A stretch of DNA of 64,000 nucleotides from Rotaria sp. Silwood1 (lineage: Eukaryota > Rotifera > Eurotatoria > Philodinida > Philodinidae). How positions within the stretch are numbered: position 1 is the stretch's first letter; every line of letters starts with the position of its first letter. A program made the position numbers and the translations under genes. The notes under the pieces are model-generated. The model was not told where the DNA came from. It saw only the letters and a program-made list of their open reading frames with translations, and searched no databases. Positions 39,801 to 51,270 of the stretch are shown here, in pieces. The stretch spans positions 139,670-203,669 of the forward strand of contig CAJNOP010000084.1 of the NCBI GenBank assembly GCA_905250075.1, read 5' to 3'.

Positions 39801-40689
39801 TATTAAAGTTTTTAATAAGTGCAGATAACAATAAAAATATGGCCACGGCGAGAAGCCCAAAGAAAACTATACCAAAGAATGTTCCAATGCCCAACGCAAT
39901 TCGTTTAGTACGGCTTTTTCTGAAATAAAAACACCAAAAAGATGGATCATTCATTTCTGGATGTTGCAAGCAAAAGCAGTGTTAACGTTGAGCGACAAGG
40001 TGGGGTCTTCGAGTGGGAAATATTTTTTTGACTGTGACTGTGGGCATTATATCAATCATAGAGAGTAGAATAATTTTGAAATTGAAATTGAATCTGTGGG
40101 CTTTTAAACCTGAATTATGAGCGTTATTTTACTCGCTATTCGAGCTGTTCGGTTTTTGATCTGAAAATTTGCATATAAATAAGTCTCATCGTTACCAAAA
40201 TATCACAAAAAATTCCGTCAAAAATGTATCTCTCCATCTTGATAATTTATTTTTTTTTAGAATTTATATTTTGTAAAAAAAAACTGAATTTCTTAGTCTG
40301 CTGCAAAAACCTATACTTTGAAGAAGAATTCGTGCAAGCTGAATTTTTTGATAACACTGAGTAACGATGAGACCTGCCCATGTGCAAAAGTTCAGATGGA
40401 AAATACGAAATCTGATTTCATTCGAAGTTACAGCATTACAGAATTGACTATGACTGATTTAAGGACTACAATCACAACCGAAAAGAGGCTTCACACTTGG
40501 AAATCTTTCCTTCTGATTAGTAACCAATTAGCATGTTAGTTGGAATGTTGGTGAATGAGGCTTGAACGAACTTACGGCTTCTCTTTTGTACCCATATCAT
40601 TTTCATATAATATTTCCGTTGACATTTCTTGCAACATTGATAATTCACTATTGTCAAAAACTTTGAAATCAAAGTTGTAAGCTTGATTT
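30896..40689 (-). CDS. Type II membrane protein with Thr-rich stalk and beta-sandwich-like C-terminal module
   Basis: Reconstructed from seven exons: 40689-40576 (ATG at 40637), 39919-39774, 38178-38084, 38021-37900, 37829-37558, 36540-35578 and 31353-30896. All six introns are GT-AG and phases agree (2, 1, 0, 2, 1, 1), giving about 705 aa. Introns are 656, 1595, 62, 70, 1017 and 4224 nt. The short cytosolic tail (MLQEMSTEILYENDMGTK) and basic KSRTKR lead into one hydrophobic membrane segment (IALGIGTFFGIVFFGLLAVA onward) without a signal peptide, hence type II. Exons 3-5 encode about 160 residues of unknown, Cys-containing ectodomain (ESDGMALSFF... to RLRRVGPQK). Exon 6 is a roughly 320-residue stalk of nearly pure Thr containing a 10-N gap. 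Exon 7 encodes a Gly/Ser/aromatic module (YLDDVSVYNG, NGGFESGSFSPW, YIVTFWIKASG) resembling carbohydrate-binding beta-sandwiches. Likely a heavily O-glycosylated surface protein. A further 5' exon is possible, since TTTTAG precedes 40689. Confidence 0.8.
31354..35577. other. 4.2-kb last intron of the Thr-stalk gene
   Basis: This stretch lies between the Thr-stalk exon and the final exon. No transposon ends or additional exons can be supported. A segment near 31395-31510 resembles the sequence around 48657-48765 and may be another copy of the same dispersed repeat. Open frames at 32197-32499 and 34888-35091 are unrecognisable and probably chance. Confidence 0.5.
35578..36540. repeat. Threonine-codon repeat tract with assembly gap
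   Basis: A run of nearly 1 kb of (ACA/ACT/ACC) codons on the minus strand, seen on the plus strand as TTG/TGT/AGT words. It is the stalk exon of the type II membrane gene. All frames are open because of the triplet repetition. Ten Ns at 35598-35607 mark a gap, so the true length is unknown. Thr codons are mixed (ACA, ACT, ACC) instead of a single repeated triplet. Confidence 0.9.
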
Positions 40690-41231
40690 CTAAAATGTAT
40701 GATTAAAAGCATGGAGTAAATGTTTTATTGGCTCGAAAAAAATTTGAGTTTTGATTTTTAAAAATATGGACGTATATATTGGCGAAGGCATGATATTTTA
40801 GCGCTGAATCATGTTCTAATGGGGTTCTTTTGAGAAATGAACATCCACGGACAATGGAAAGACTTATTTGACTACACTTTCTTTGCTGATTCACTCGAGT
40901 TTGATTAACTGATGTATAAGTATTCGATAGTCCGACTTCCATGTAAACCTATGAAGTTGTACTCATGTCTACCATATTCACAATGAACACATAATCATCA
41001 AAATCTTCTGGAGTGAGCTACTACCATCAGATTATGTACACCACATCTGCTTTAGGCAGACATATTGGTAGCCAACAATAGCTTCAGAACTTCTGTCTAA
41101 GTCATAGAAAAGCTTACATTATACTTCCGAATAAAAGTAGCTACTGTCCTTTTGAAATGCCGTCGCTTCTCATAATTTTTAGATGATGTTTTGAGTATTT
41201 GATTTCCACCCTTTAGATGGGCCTATCGTGT

Positions 41232-41390
41232 GTTTACATTAAACTACAGTTCTAAAGATTGTATCAAAAACTTTCGGGTCTTTGATACAATCTTTAGAAC
41301 TACTGTAAACTTCGACATATACAAAAAAAACCGATATCTAGACATTCCCTCATGGGGTTCTATCCTGGAGTCTTTTTGTATATGTGGAAG
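41232..41390. repeat. Two adjoining hairpins
   Basis: Hairpin one pairs 41232-41268 with 41281-41310; the core GTTCTAAAGATTGTATCAAA is exactly complementary across a 12-base loop. Immediately next to it, 41310-41327 (CTTCGACATATACAAAAA) pairs imperfectly with 41373-41390. No coding sequence. The paired arms suggest a small foldback element or a structured RNA; I cannot tell which. Confidence 0.75.
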
Positions 41391-41419
41391 TTTCAAAATA
41401 GGAGGGATCAATTGGCACT

Positions 41420-41740
41420 TATGAAAATTTAATAAATCCAAAAATAAATTTTAATAAATTTGAATGTATTTCAAATTCAGATTGGATTTACATAAAAATA
41501 ATTTTTTTAATTTATTTAAATCCCGTTTAAATCAAAATAAATTTAATTTAACCCAAATAAAATTCAATTTAAGGTCCTTCAGTTAGATTTGAATCCATTT
41601 ACATTATTTTACATGGAATTAAATCTAAATAAATGGATTTAAATTGATTAATATTGATTTAGAGTAGATTTAAATAAACTTTAAAAAATGTAAACATACA
41701 TATTTAAAAAATTTAAATTTAAAATAAATTATAAGATAAT
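41420..41740. repeat. TTTAAAT/AAATTTA low-complexity tract
   Basis: About 300 bases of almost pure A+T built from AAATTTAAAT and AATAAATTTAAAT words. No genes. Confidence 0.8.
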
Positions 41741-42569
41741 CGCCAATCTTATCTGAAACAATAAGACAGTGAAATGGGGTTCATATATATGTGTCGTATA
41801 ACTTATGCTTTATCCATGAATATGTAAATGAAGACATAATAATAGCGTATAGAAGAGAGAGAGAGAGCTATTAGAAAAAAATACTTTCTTGTCCGAGGAA
41901 GATCAGATAATATCTACTGTTCATTTCATACAGAGCTTTCGGAAGCTTTTCCCAAGAGAAACATAATAGCAATGATAAGAAAAAAACACTATTTAAGGTA
42001 GATCGTTTTAGTGGAGAAGAGAGAAATTGGTTCAATAATCATGCATACAGAGGTCTCAGGAAGAGACTGCACTTTCGAAATACATACATTTGCTGCTTGT
42101 ATTACTGTAGAATATTGCTTGCACAAGGCCAGACAAGGAATTTAGTGTACCGACGTTTGTGTGTGTGAAAGAGCAAAATATTATGTTGTTTATATATACG
42201 TTGCAAAATGAGTCTGGCTTATGTGCATTCATCAATATACGTCAATCACATTAGCAAAATATTTTGATGAGTCGCTTCTTTTGTATGGTAAACAAAATAT
42301 TCCTATCGTCTGGCTTGTTTTGTGCTTCATCATTATTTGTGCTTAATCGCCTATCATACTTAATCAATCATATGGTTCGAGACAGATACGCACTATACCA
42401 TGCATTCACTAGTTTATTACATCTAATGATCACACAATAATGACTAAATAATGACGCTTCCCTCGCCAAGGCTTGCTTCTAGATAGCAAGATCCGCATGG
42501 AATTAAACCCCAATCATCGCTTTTCAAGTAAGTGAGAACATTCGTTTTCAATAGCATTGTTGTCTCTTG

Positions 42570-43850
42570 TCGAAATACCTAATCGACATGTGGTTCTGAT
42601 TCCCGTATCACTACGGGACACAACTTGAGCCCGAGCACAAATCTCCACTAGTATCCATCTACTTTCGATCTCCATCCCAGTCTCAATTGAAGTGTCGATT
42701 TCAGTGTTGGCTTTGGTTTCATTCTCAGTTCAGCTATCGATTTTCACCACTATTTCCATAGTACTTTTCGTATACGTCCGAAACCCCGTTTCGGTTACCC
42801 TCGCAGCTTAAAAACACTGCTCCCATCTCCCTTTGAGTACCAGAATAACGTCACACAGGAATCGTAACAAGTTTATTGTCCAGCGCTCACCACTCATCGT
42901 TGACTAAGAAAAGGTCTTAATACAGGAGCCAGATGCAATGACAGCGCACGTAACCATCTTGGTTTCAGTAGGGATGCCTAGATCCGTCCTTATTTTAGTG
43001 GTAGCTTCAGCACCGATCTCACCTTCAGCATTGCTCCTGGCGCCTCTTGTCGGGTCTCATTTACGATTTCAGCATCCGTAACAATTTCAGTCGTGGCCTA
43101 GTACTCTTCTGAGCATCATTCTTGGTCTCAATACTGATCCTAGCTTAGGTCTATCTTCTGGCACCCTTCAGGTTTTAACTGAGACCTAGTACACTTATGA
43201 ATTCCAAACCTGGTCTCAGTATGGATCTCAGCTTCGCTACTGATCAAGAGATATCTCTAAGTTTCATTAGGAGTCTCAGTACCGATCCTGGCTTAGGTCT
43301 TCCTCCTAGTACCCTCTATGTTTTGACTGAGGCCTAGTACCTATATGGACTTCAAAGCTAGTCTCAATACGTGTTCCAGCTTCACTGCCGGTACAAACAA
43401 TCCTCTAAATGTCAGTAGCAGTCTCAGAGCCCAGTCTGGTATCAGTGATGTCTTTGTGAACATCATGGTTTCAATTGCCATTCTGGCACCGTTCTAAGCA
43501 CTATTATCGGTCTCAGTCCTCGTCTCAATTCAAATCTCCTTTCTAGTAGCGTCCAGGTTTCAACTGAGTCATAGTACTCGTATGCGTTTCAATTCTGGTC
43601 TCAGTACGAGTCTCAGCTTCATTAATGATCCAGACACCTCTCTGAATTTCATTAGCGGTCTAGGTACCAATTTCAATTTCGATGGTGATCCCCTTACTCA
43701 TCAAGGCCTGGTGACAGTGGTGATCTCCATGCTGTTCTCTGATTCAGTCGTGGTGCTATTACTTATCATGGTTGCAGTCTTGTCGCGGTACTTGTCTTCA
43801 ATTCAATTCAGGTCTCCGTTACTGGCCCGGTTATCAGCCAAGAACCATAT
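42570..43850. repeat. Degenerate tandem repeat rich in GTCTCAGT words
   Basis: A 1.3-kb block less AT-rich than its surroundings, full of GGTCTCAGTAC, CTCAGCTTC and GTTTCAATT words. Longer units can be aligned. Blocks starting at 43124, 43272 and 43510 share the order GGTCTCA.TAC, CCTAGTA, GTTTT.ACTGA, GTCTCAGTA, CTCAGCTTC, ATCTCTAA.TTTCATTAG. That suggests a roughly 150-bp tandem unit with divergence and an insertion. An open frame at 43582-43863 lies in the repeat and is not believed to be a gene. Confidence 0.7.
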
Positions 43851-46800
43851 GATTATCAACTGATTAATAATGAAAATTAAGCATATATTGATCTAAAAAC
43901 CAATAATAATCACAGATTCATCATCAGAACAATCAGCATATATTCATTCTTCCAAAAATTACTCTTATGTTTATAATAATCTAATCTAAATAAATTACAT
44001 AGTTATATAGTGATCCTAATTAAATTAATCATATATTGATCAAGAACCTTGTAATAATATATCGATCAACAACTAGATTAGCCTTAAATTGATGATCATA
44101 ATCATATGTTTACTATAAACTAAAAAAATTGATGATATATTAATCATGAATAAAATTTTACTAAATAGTAATTTTAATACCAAACACTATTATCTTATAA
44201 AATATTATACTCATACGACGATAATAAATAACTAAAGTATTAATGTATATCATTATGTTGAGATACTTGTTTATCGCATATCTTTTTATTGCATTCGAAT
44301 TAATTCTATATGAAAAATATATAGATGCTGGAGTAGACGTCAGTAACCCAATAATGAATCGAAAAACAAAAAATTATTCAATATAAATTTTAGTTTTACA
44401 AAAATAAAATTTTCGACCTTTGATTATGTACGTTTCTTATGAACGTAAGATTTTCGTCTTTCGAGTTTTGTTAAAGCTCGAACAGTTGTCAGTAAAGGAA
44501 AATGCAATCAAGACCGAGAATGTGGAGAATGATAGTTTTTATAATGTTTTCTGTTCAATGCTAAGTATTCGATATATCGAAGGTTTACCGATATTGGTAG
44601 GATATGTTTTCTTTATATAACATAAGAAATATTAAAATTATTGAAAGAGAAAGATTTTCTTTTCAATAACAATTATGGGTTTCTCAAATATTCGAGTTCA
44701 AAATATCGGATGTGTACAATTTATGCACATTTTTGCTGTCAATTTTAAGCATGAATGGAAATGGTATCTCTTCACGACGATGAATAAAGTTATATATCTA
44801 TCTTACAGAAGAATGAAGTTTTCTATAAGAAATGCGTTGATATCTGAAATCTTGGCTAGCATCATTTCAGTTATTCTGTGATTGTGGGTTCATCGAACGA
44901 TAAAAACCACCTCATCTTTCAAGTTTTAGTTATTGATAGGTTAGAATTAAAATTGTATCTTTGTTTGTCTGTCTTCAATTGGTCCCGTATCTGTCGAACG
45001 ATGGTTGCTGTACCTGAGATTTGACTTTATTTTCTGTGTTCAAGTTTTCTAACCTTATTTATTCTCGTATGTGCAAAACGTGAAGCCTAGATTTTTTGAA
45101 AATTTTATCTACTTTAAATTGGTATTAATGGTTGCTTTATTTTACACAACTCTGATGACGTTTTATTCTCATTTTTAAGACTTATTGGATAAGTTTATCG
45201 ATAGTACATTTGTGATATGTACTTGTATGATGTTGCTTTTTCTTATCCTTTGTCATTCTGTATATTGATTACATGAGCACACACATTTTTTTTTCGTTCT
45301 GTCGTTAGCATTATAGACATATTATGTCAGCGGTACATTTTTTATTTTCTCTGTATAATCTGTTGTTTGCCATTTTTGTAAACTATCTCTGTTATTATTC
45401 ATTGTATTTTTTCCCAATAGTAAGTTCGCTGCACATTTTTGTTTGACTACTTTTTGTCCATTATCTATTTTTCTAATGTGCTTCTTTTGTTGCCATCTTA
45501 ATATTGCTGTTTAGCATTCATTCTTGTTCATTTGGCTCGCATACGTATTGTTGTCATTCTTCGACTAATCAACATCCTCTCAAGTACAGTTATGTTTACT
45601 TAATTTGCTTCTTTGAGAAGATGAACGTTTATCTATTGTGGAGAAGCGTTTTTACAAATGATAAAGAAGCTGCGTTTGTAATATATCTTTGCTTGTATGT
45701 TTGCGTTTATGTACTCTATTGATTTTTTGTTTTTTGTTTTGTCATTTCTTTTGTTTATAAGTGTTTTTAAATATATCTAAACATTTTTTTATCGCGTAAT
45801 ATTGAAGAAAATCAAATAAACCCAATGATATTTGCATGAAATATAATTTTTTCAATAAATGTGCATTGAAATAAGCGCATCTGCATTATAAGAGAGACAG
45901 ATTATTTTCTTTTTCAAAAGAAGAAATTAACACAATTAAACTTATTTAAAAATCATATGATAAAAAAAAAATTATATGACGTTGTCAGAAACAATCAACA
46001 TACGTTACTATGATATGAAGTGAATGCAATGTAAATTATATAATCATATCCTCGTTGTGATTTTCTTTCTGTTCTTCTTGCATATATTTTATCTTTCAGC
46101 TTGTTTTTACCTATACCTTTTCTGTTGTCTTACAATAGGTAATATCTTTTCTTTTTGCACATTAGTTATTTTTTCTTTTCTCTCTTCTCTTTGTACACGC
46201 TCTCGTTTACATTAATATTCATAGCTTCGTTTGAGTCTACTATCGTAGATGTTTGGTATTTTTTTTATGAACCATGTGCGCGTAGCGAGAAGAACCTTCA
46301 CCATTTTTTTTGTTTTTGATGTACGGTGAAAGAACTTCGCTTCATGTACTGATGCTGATCACGAAGAGCAAATCAATATCATTCTATCAATTTTAAACGT
46401 ACGAAACTTTTTCCTAATAAGAAAAAAATAAATATTCGAATCAATAGCTTTAAAAGTTAAATAGAAAACTAAAAAGCCAATGCAACAAAAATTTTTGAAT
46501 TGATACTAATGGAACGATTATATTCACCCCGATAATCTTGTAAATGGCTTTAAAGAGTCAATATTTTCTTTGAATTATAAAAATCATCAATAATATATCA
46601 ATTCAACATCAGCAACACCACATGTAGCAATTGCTTGTTACTTCAAATTACTTGTGAGTTCTGCGCACAATATCATCTGTATTCTTGAAATTATGTTCTA
46701 TTCTTAATTTAGCGGAACTTTCTAAAATGAATTTCAGCTACACACTTGATTTTTCTTTGATAAAATCTGTCAGGCCTCCTAGATCAAAAATCGATCGAAA

Positions 46801-47400
46801 CTTAGATTACGTTTTTTTGCATATACTCGATACTACTACTTGTAATATTGCTTCAAGACGTTTCGTCCTCTATCTAAACAGCTTTTATACATAAAAGTAC
46901 ATTTTAGTCATGAACAATCAACATGTATCCTCAATCAACTTTTTTTATTGAATGATAGTCATGCTAAACATCTTGGCCCGGCTTTTGCAACATCATCATA
47001 CAATATAATTACACGATCGATTTTAGGTTTCAAATGGATTGATAATGATGATCGAAAACTTTCTGTATATGTGTTGCAATGGAGATTGGAATCGTCTTTA
47101 GTTATTTATTTTTATTTAGAGTTTCGCTATTATAGGAGTAAGAAAATTTGTTTGCTTGCAATATAATTCATGTTTGTTATTATTTATCGTAGAATATAAA
47201 TATGAGTATATTGCTATTTTATTGATAAACACTTTTAACTATTTATCTTTATTGTGTGTATTATAGGTACACATGAGTGATTATTTTATCCGTATTAAAG
47301 TTGCTATATGTAATAATTTTTGTTGAAGAATCAATATCCGATAGCTTTATGTCGATTTTCTATGTATTGTAGTTGAATTTTCTTTTTGATCATCACAATA
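43851..47400. other. AT-rich, pyrimidine-biased non-coding region
   Basis: About 3.5 kb with no supportable gene. From about 44.9 to 46.3 kb the plus strand is strongly T-rich, with polypyrimidine runs (for example TTTTCTTTTCTCTCTTCTC near 46170). A modest hairpin lies at about 46275-46348 (GCGAGAAGAACCTTCACC against GGTGAAAGAACTTCGC). Confidence 0.55.
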
Positions 47401-47640
47401 TAACGATGTTAAATGATTAGCAAAGTATGGATCATTAACTAATCAATTGTATTGTACTTTGAAAATACTTAAATATTTTCTAATCACNNNNNNNNNNTAT
47501 GGAGACATTGGATGATTGGCTAAGTATGAATCATTAAAAAATCAAGTGTTGTGTACTTTGCAGGCGCATGTGTATTTTGCAATTATGGGATATGGAACAT
47601 TGAATGGTTGGTTGTTTTGTAAATGCGAGTAAACTTTTTT
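47401..47640. repeat. Tandem repeat spanning an assembly gap
   Basis: Related units begin near 47405 (GATGTTAAATGATTAGC), 47504 (GACATTGGATGATTGGC) and 47595 (GAACATTGAATGGTTGG). Shared words are AAGTATG.ATCATTAA and TGTACTTTG. Spacing is about 90-100 bases. The 10-N gap at 47488-47497 lies between units one and two, so the copy number is probably collapsed. Confidence 0.65.
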
Positions 47641-48656
47641 TTTTATATGGTTGATTTTGTTTTAATTTTGGGCATATGAGATGTATTGAAAGATTAGTAC
47701 AATTTTGAATTATGTATTATTTTTTTTCGTGTTTGATTGAACAATAATCGAAATATATATAGAAGTTGAACTTACATATTGAGTAAGTGGAGGATTATAA
47801 TTGTCATAGAAAATATGATTTTTTTTTAATTAGGAAATACCAAAGAGTTATTTAACCAGAGTGAAAGAAATAAATAATTTTGTTGATAAAATATATGTAA
47901 TATTCGCAAAACTATACATTACCTAATAGCTGTATACAGCAATTAAGTGTGACAAAAAGCCTTAGTAAAAGAATCGACTAATGAAGTAAATTTTATTGCA
48001 ATGTTCAATATTTATATATGCTTATGATACATTAAAATGAAGTAAACTTTTTTGATGAACATCCGAGACAATATGATTACTCAGAATGATTAACATTATA
48101 GAGGTAGAAATGTAAGATGAATGTTGACACATTTTTAATTATTAATTTGTATTGTTTCGTTTTGTATTCACGATTTTATGTGAATATTTTCTTCGTTGAG
48201 TTTTTTGAACGAAACGAGAGCCAGTTCAATATTAGTACTAAGCATTGGGCGACGTTGGTATCGAATTATTATTTTGTAAATAATAAATTATATGATGTAT
48301 TTTTAATGTTAAGTGTAACTAAACAAACACGAAATTTGTTCAACAGTGTTAAACGAGGATTGAAAATTATAAAACGATTCATTATAGAAATTAGTGTGAC
48401 TTGTGAAAAATTGCATCAGTTTTTATGTTCTCTCTGAATACGGCTTTTTAATAATTTTTACTATTAAAAGCATTGAAATAAAAAGAGGTATAGATTAAAT
48501 CATATAACTCTTTACAAGTATCGTTTAATGTGGTCGATTGCTTTATTTCTAATCTGTCCTTCTCTGATTATAAAACGTCAAGATAATATGTAATTGAGCT
48601 TCAGGTAAATGTACACTGTAAACTAGAAAATGTATTATAGAGTATAAAAGATATTC
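47641..48656. other. AT-rich spacer with one orphan open frame
   Basis: An open frame at 48117-48437 (+, 106 aa, Lys/Phe/Asn-rich) has a fair length for this composition but no recognisable domain or splice context. I do not call it a gene. Confidence 0.45.
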
Positions 48657-48787
48657 TAGGAGTGCCTATATGTATTCGTATATGAATTTCTACTTTCTTG
48701 AAAATATGATATTCACAAAGATAGAAATAAGAAACTCAATTTTCTAATTAGAAAATTGAAAGCGAATACATATAGACACTTGTAGGA
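48657..48787. repeat. Short inverted repeat
   Basis: CTAGGAGTGCCTATATGTATTCG at the left pairs with CGAATACATATAGACACTTGTAG at the right, about 130 bases overall. The interior resembles 31395-31510, suggesting a small dispersed repeat family. Confidence 0.65.
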
Positions 48788-48909
48788 ATTTGTATTTTAT
48801 TTATCGATTTCCACATTTTCTAGAACTTTGAAATTCAAACTTGAATTTCAAATGACTTTTACTAATTTTATACAATACTTTAATTTAATTTTTATTTTAA
48901 TTCTAATTT

Positions 48910-49205
48910 GAATAAGTTCATAAACACTGAACTTCGTTAATGCATCACATAAAATAAATAAATAAATTTTATATTTAATTTTAATCTAAATAAACTCATA
49001 AGCATTAAATTCACATAAATGCATCAGATATAATAAATAATCTAATTTTAATTTTAATTTTAATAAATTCGTAAGCATCGAATTTCATTAATGCATCAAA
49101 TAAATTGAATAATTTAATTTTAATTTTCATCTAAACAATTTCATAAACATTAAATTCATAAAAATGCATCAAATAAAATATATAAATAGATAAATAAATA
49201 AATAA
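48910..49205. repeat. AT-rich satellite, four units of about 71-78 bp
   Basis: Units start near 48917, 48995, 49068 and 49139. Each carries TTCATAAGCATTAAATTC, then AATGCATCAAATAAAATAAATAA and TTTAATTTTAATCTAAA-like words. Divergence is moderate. Confidence 0.8.
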
Positions 49206-49884
49206 TTTTAGTTCAAATACATTCAAAATGGATTGGCTCACACGGTCAGTAAAAAATTAATTTATCAACTCACTTTAGCTGCCGGAGACAATAATGAATG
49301 TACAACACTATGGGTCTGACTTATATACATGAATGAACAATGACTCTACAGCGGTCATTGTTCAAATGATTTTCTAGAAAGTTGTTTTCATTTTTGACTT
49401 TCACTAGAATTTATATTGATTTTCTAATTTCCTTGAAAATCATTTTTTTAGAAAATCAAATTGAATTTTTATTATACAGAACATCAAGCATTTTTGTGAA
49501 CATTCAAAATTCGATGAATGAATAATGAAATTTTGAAAATGCTTTAGCTTGTTTAAAGTCGATTTTCTACAAAATAGAATTAAAAAAAATTACAGTGTAA
49601 GGAATTTGAAGGCTTCATATGGATTGATGATTTTATAGTACGCTAATATATATCACAACGCTATTACTCAAAGGCCTCGTATTTCTTTTTTTTGGGGGAG
49701 GGGGGGGGAAGGGAGAGGTATTATGCAGAATTAAACAAGTAAGAACTTTCTAGAGTACGACTACATGCACGAGTACCGACTTTCGAGTACAGGTGCAAGT
49801 ACAAACGCATAGGAATTTTCTACGATCTCAGTACAGCGATTTTGATTAGTACCTAGCACAAGTAATCCGAACCTAGGATTTCGT
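49206..49884. other. AT-rich spacer with a G-run
   Basis: No gene. A poly-T run followed by a G-rich run lies at about 49686-49720. Confidence 0.5.
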
Positions 49885-50060
49885 CGGATCCCACAAGATT
49901 CCTTGAGTAATCTGACAACTTCCGACAGATTCCTGTCGGAAGTTGTCGGATTCCTATCGGAAGATACAGGAAGTTGTCGGAATCCTTGGTACAGGATTCC
50001 AATCGGAAGTTGTCGGATGTCGGTTCCGTCGATTTCCGACAGCCGGTCCGACAGTCGGAA
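49885..50060. repeat. GTCGGA/TCCGAC-rich palindromic island (left)
   Basis: A GC-rich island in otherwise very AT-rich DNA. It is packed with GTCGGA, TCCGAC, ATCGGAAG and GGATTCC words on both strands, so many short hairpins are possible. It has a counterpart at 51070-51270. Open frames crossing it exist on both strands because of the repetition and are not taken as genes. Confidence 0.75.
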
Positions 50061-50159
50061 AACGTTAGAATTCCATGCAAACCTGTGGAACTTGTAGCTC
50101 AACATTAGTTACCTTATGACCCTTCTCCCCTCAAGCTTATTTTCTCTCCTCAATTGGCT

Positions 50160-50680
50160 CTAAATTAAGTTTGAATTTTGTTTATTTTAAATTTTATTAA
50201 ATACGATTGAATAATAAAAAAAAATAAAATACAAAAATATTACAGTAAAATAAACTCTAGTACAATAAAATAAAAACAAAGTAAAAAAAATATATAACAA
50301 ATATAATACAAAAAACAATAAAAATAAAACTGAAATAAAAATAGATAAAAGAAAAATAAATAAAAGAAAAGAAAGGTAAAATAAAATAGTTTATGCTAAC
50401 TGTTAATAGACTTCTTGTCGTGATACAATCTAAAAGAAAGTAAAAGAAAATAGATAATAAAATAAAAACAAAAATAACTAAAATAAAATGAATTAAAATA
50501 AAAATAAATTAAGTAAAATCAAAATAACCAAAATAAAATAAAATAAAAATTACTAAAATAAAAACAGAAATGGCTAAAAATAAAACAACATTTAAATGAA
50601 CCTAAATTAAATTAAAATTAAAAATTAAAAATTAAAAAATAAATAAAATTAAATGAAATAAACGGTTTCTACTCGCTGAT
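50160..50680. repeat. AAATAAAATAA low-complexity tract
   Basis: About 500 bases of AAAATAAAAT, AAATAAAA and AACTAAAATAA words, interrupted by a short unique stretch near 50390-50430. It separates the two GTCGGA-rich islands. Confidence 0.8.
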
Positions 50681-50740
50681 GATAGAACTATTACCATAAT
50701 CCAATCTAAAAGAATAAAATACAATACAATAAACTTCGTT

Positions 50741-50972
50741 TTACCCACATCTGTACACTGATTGGTGTAGTTTAAACCACTATATAGCGTATGGATGAGG
50801 GCACTGTGTTTAAAGCGGAGCAGAGCCGAACAAAAATAAAATAAAATAAAGTGGAATAAATTTAGGTGCTTGTTCACTTTAAACACACTCTGTACGCTAA
50901 TTGGCATGTTTAACACACGCACATCAAAGAATGTGGGTGAGGCGATTTGTTGAAAGTGAACAAGTACCTAAA
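50741..50972. repeat. Hairpin and related direct copy
   Basis: TTTAGGTGCTTGTTCACTTT (50861-50880) pairs with AAAGTGAACAAGTACCTAAA (50953-50972) around a 72-base loop. The loop segment CTGTACGCTAATTGGCATGTTT resembles CTGTACACTGATTGGTGTAGTTT near 50750, so two related copies lie about 140 bases apart. Confidence 0.7.
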
Positions 50973-51069
50973 TTAAATTAAAAAAATTAAATAAAAAGAA
51001 TTAAATAAAAAATTAAGCAAAAATTAAATAAACTAAAATAGTGAGCAAATTCAAATATCTATAGATACT

Positions 51070-51270
51070 TTCATACCAACGGATTTCGCCGGATCCGGCA
51101 AGTTTCCATCATCGGATGTCATCGGATCCTATTGTTGGAAACCGACGGAATCCGTCAACGGAATTCGTCGGAAATCAGCGGATATTGATGGTTTCCGACA
51201 GTGGGATCCTGTCGGATGCCGACTGTCGGATATTATCGAGTGATTTAGGGATCCGATAGGATTCCGTTCG
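51070..51270. repeat. TCGGAT/GTCGGA-rich palindromic island (right)
   Basis: The second GC-rich island, with ATCGGAT, CCGACGGAATCC, TGTCGGAT and GGATCCGATAGG words on both strands. It shares its vocabulary with 49885-50060 but is not a simple copy. Confidence 0.75.

Noticed and set aside
43582..43863. 93-aa open frame (+)
   Set aside because: Lies within the GTCTCAGT tandem repeat and its residues follow the repeat period.
48117..48437. 106-aa open frame (+)
   Set aside because: No recognisable domain, strongly AT-driven composition and no supporting splice or promoter signals.
49761..50105. Open frames on both strands across the GTCGGA island
   Set aside because: They reflect the palindromic repeat words. 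No domain and no splice context.
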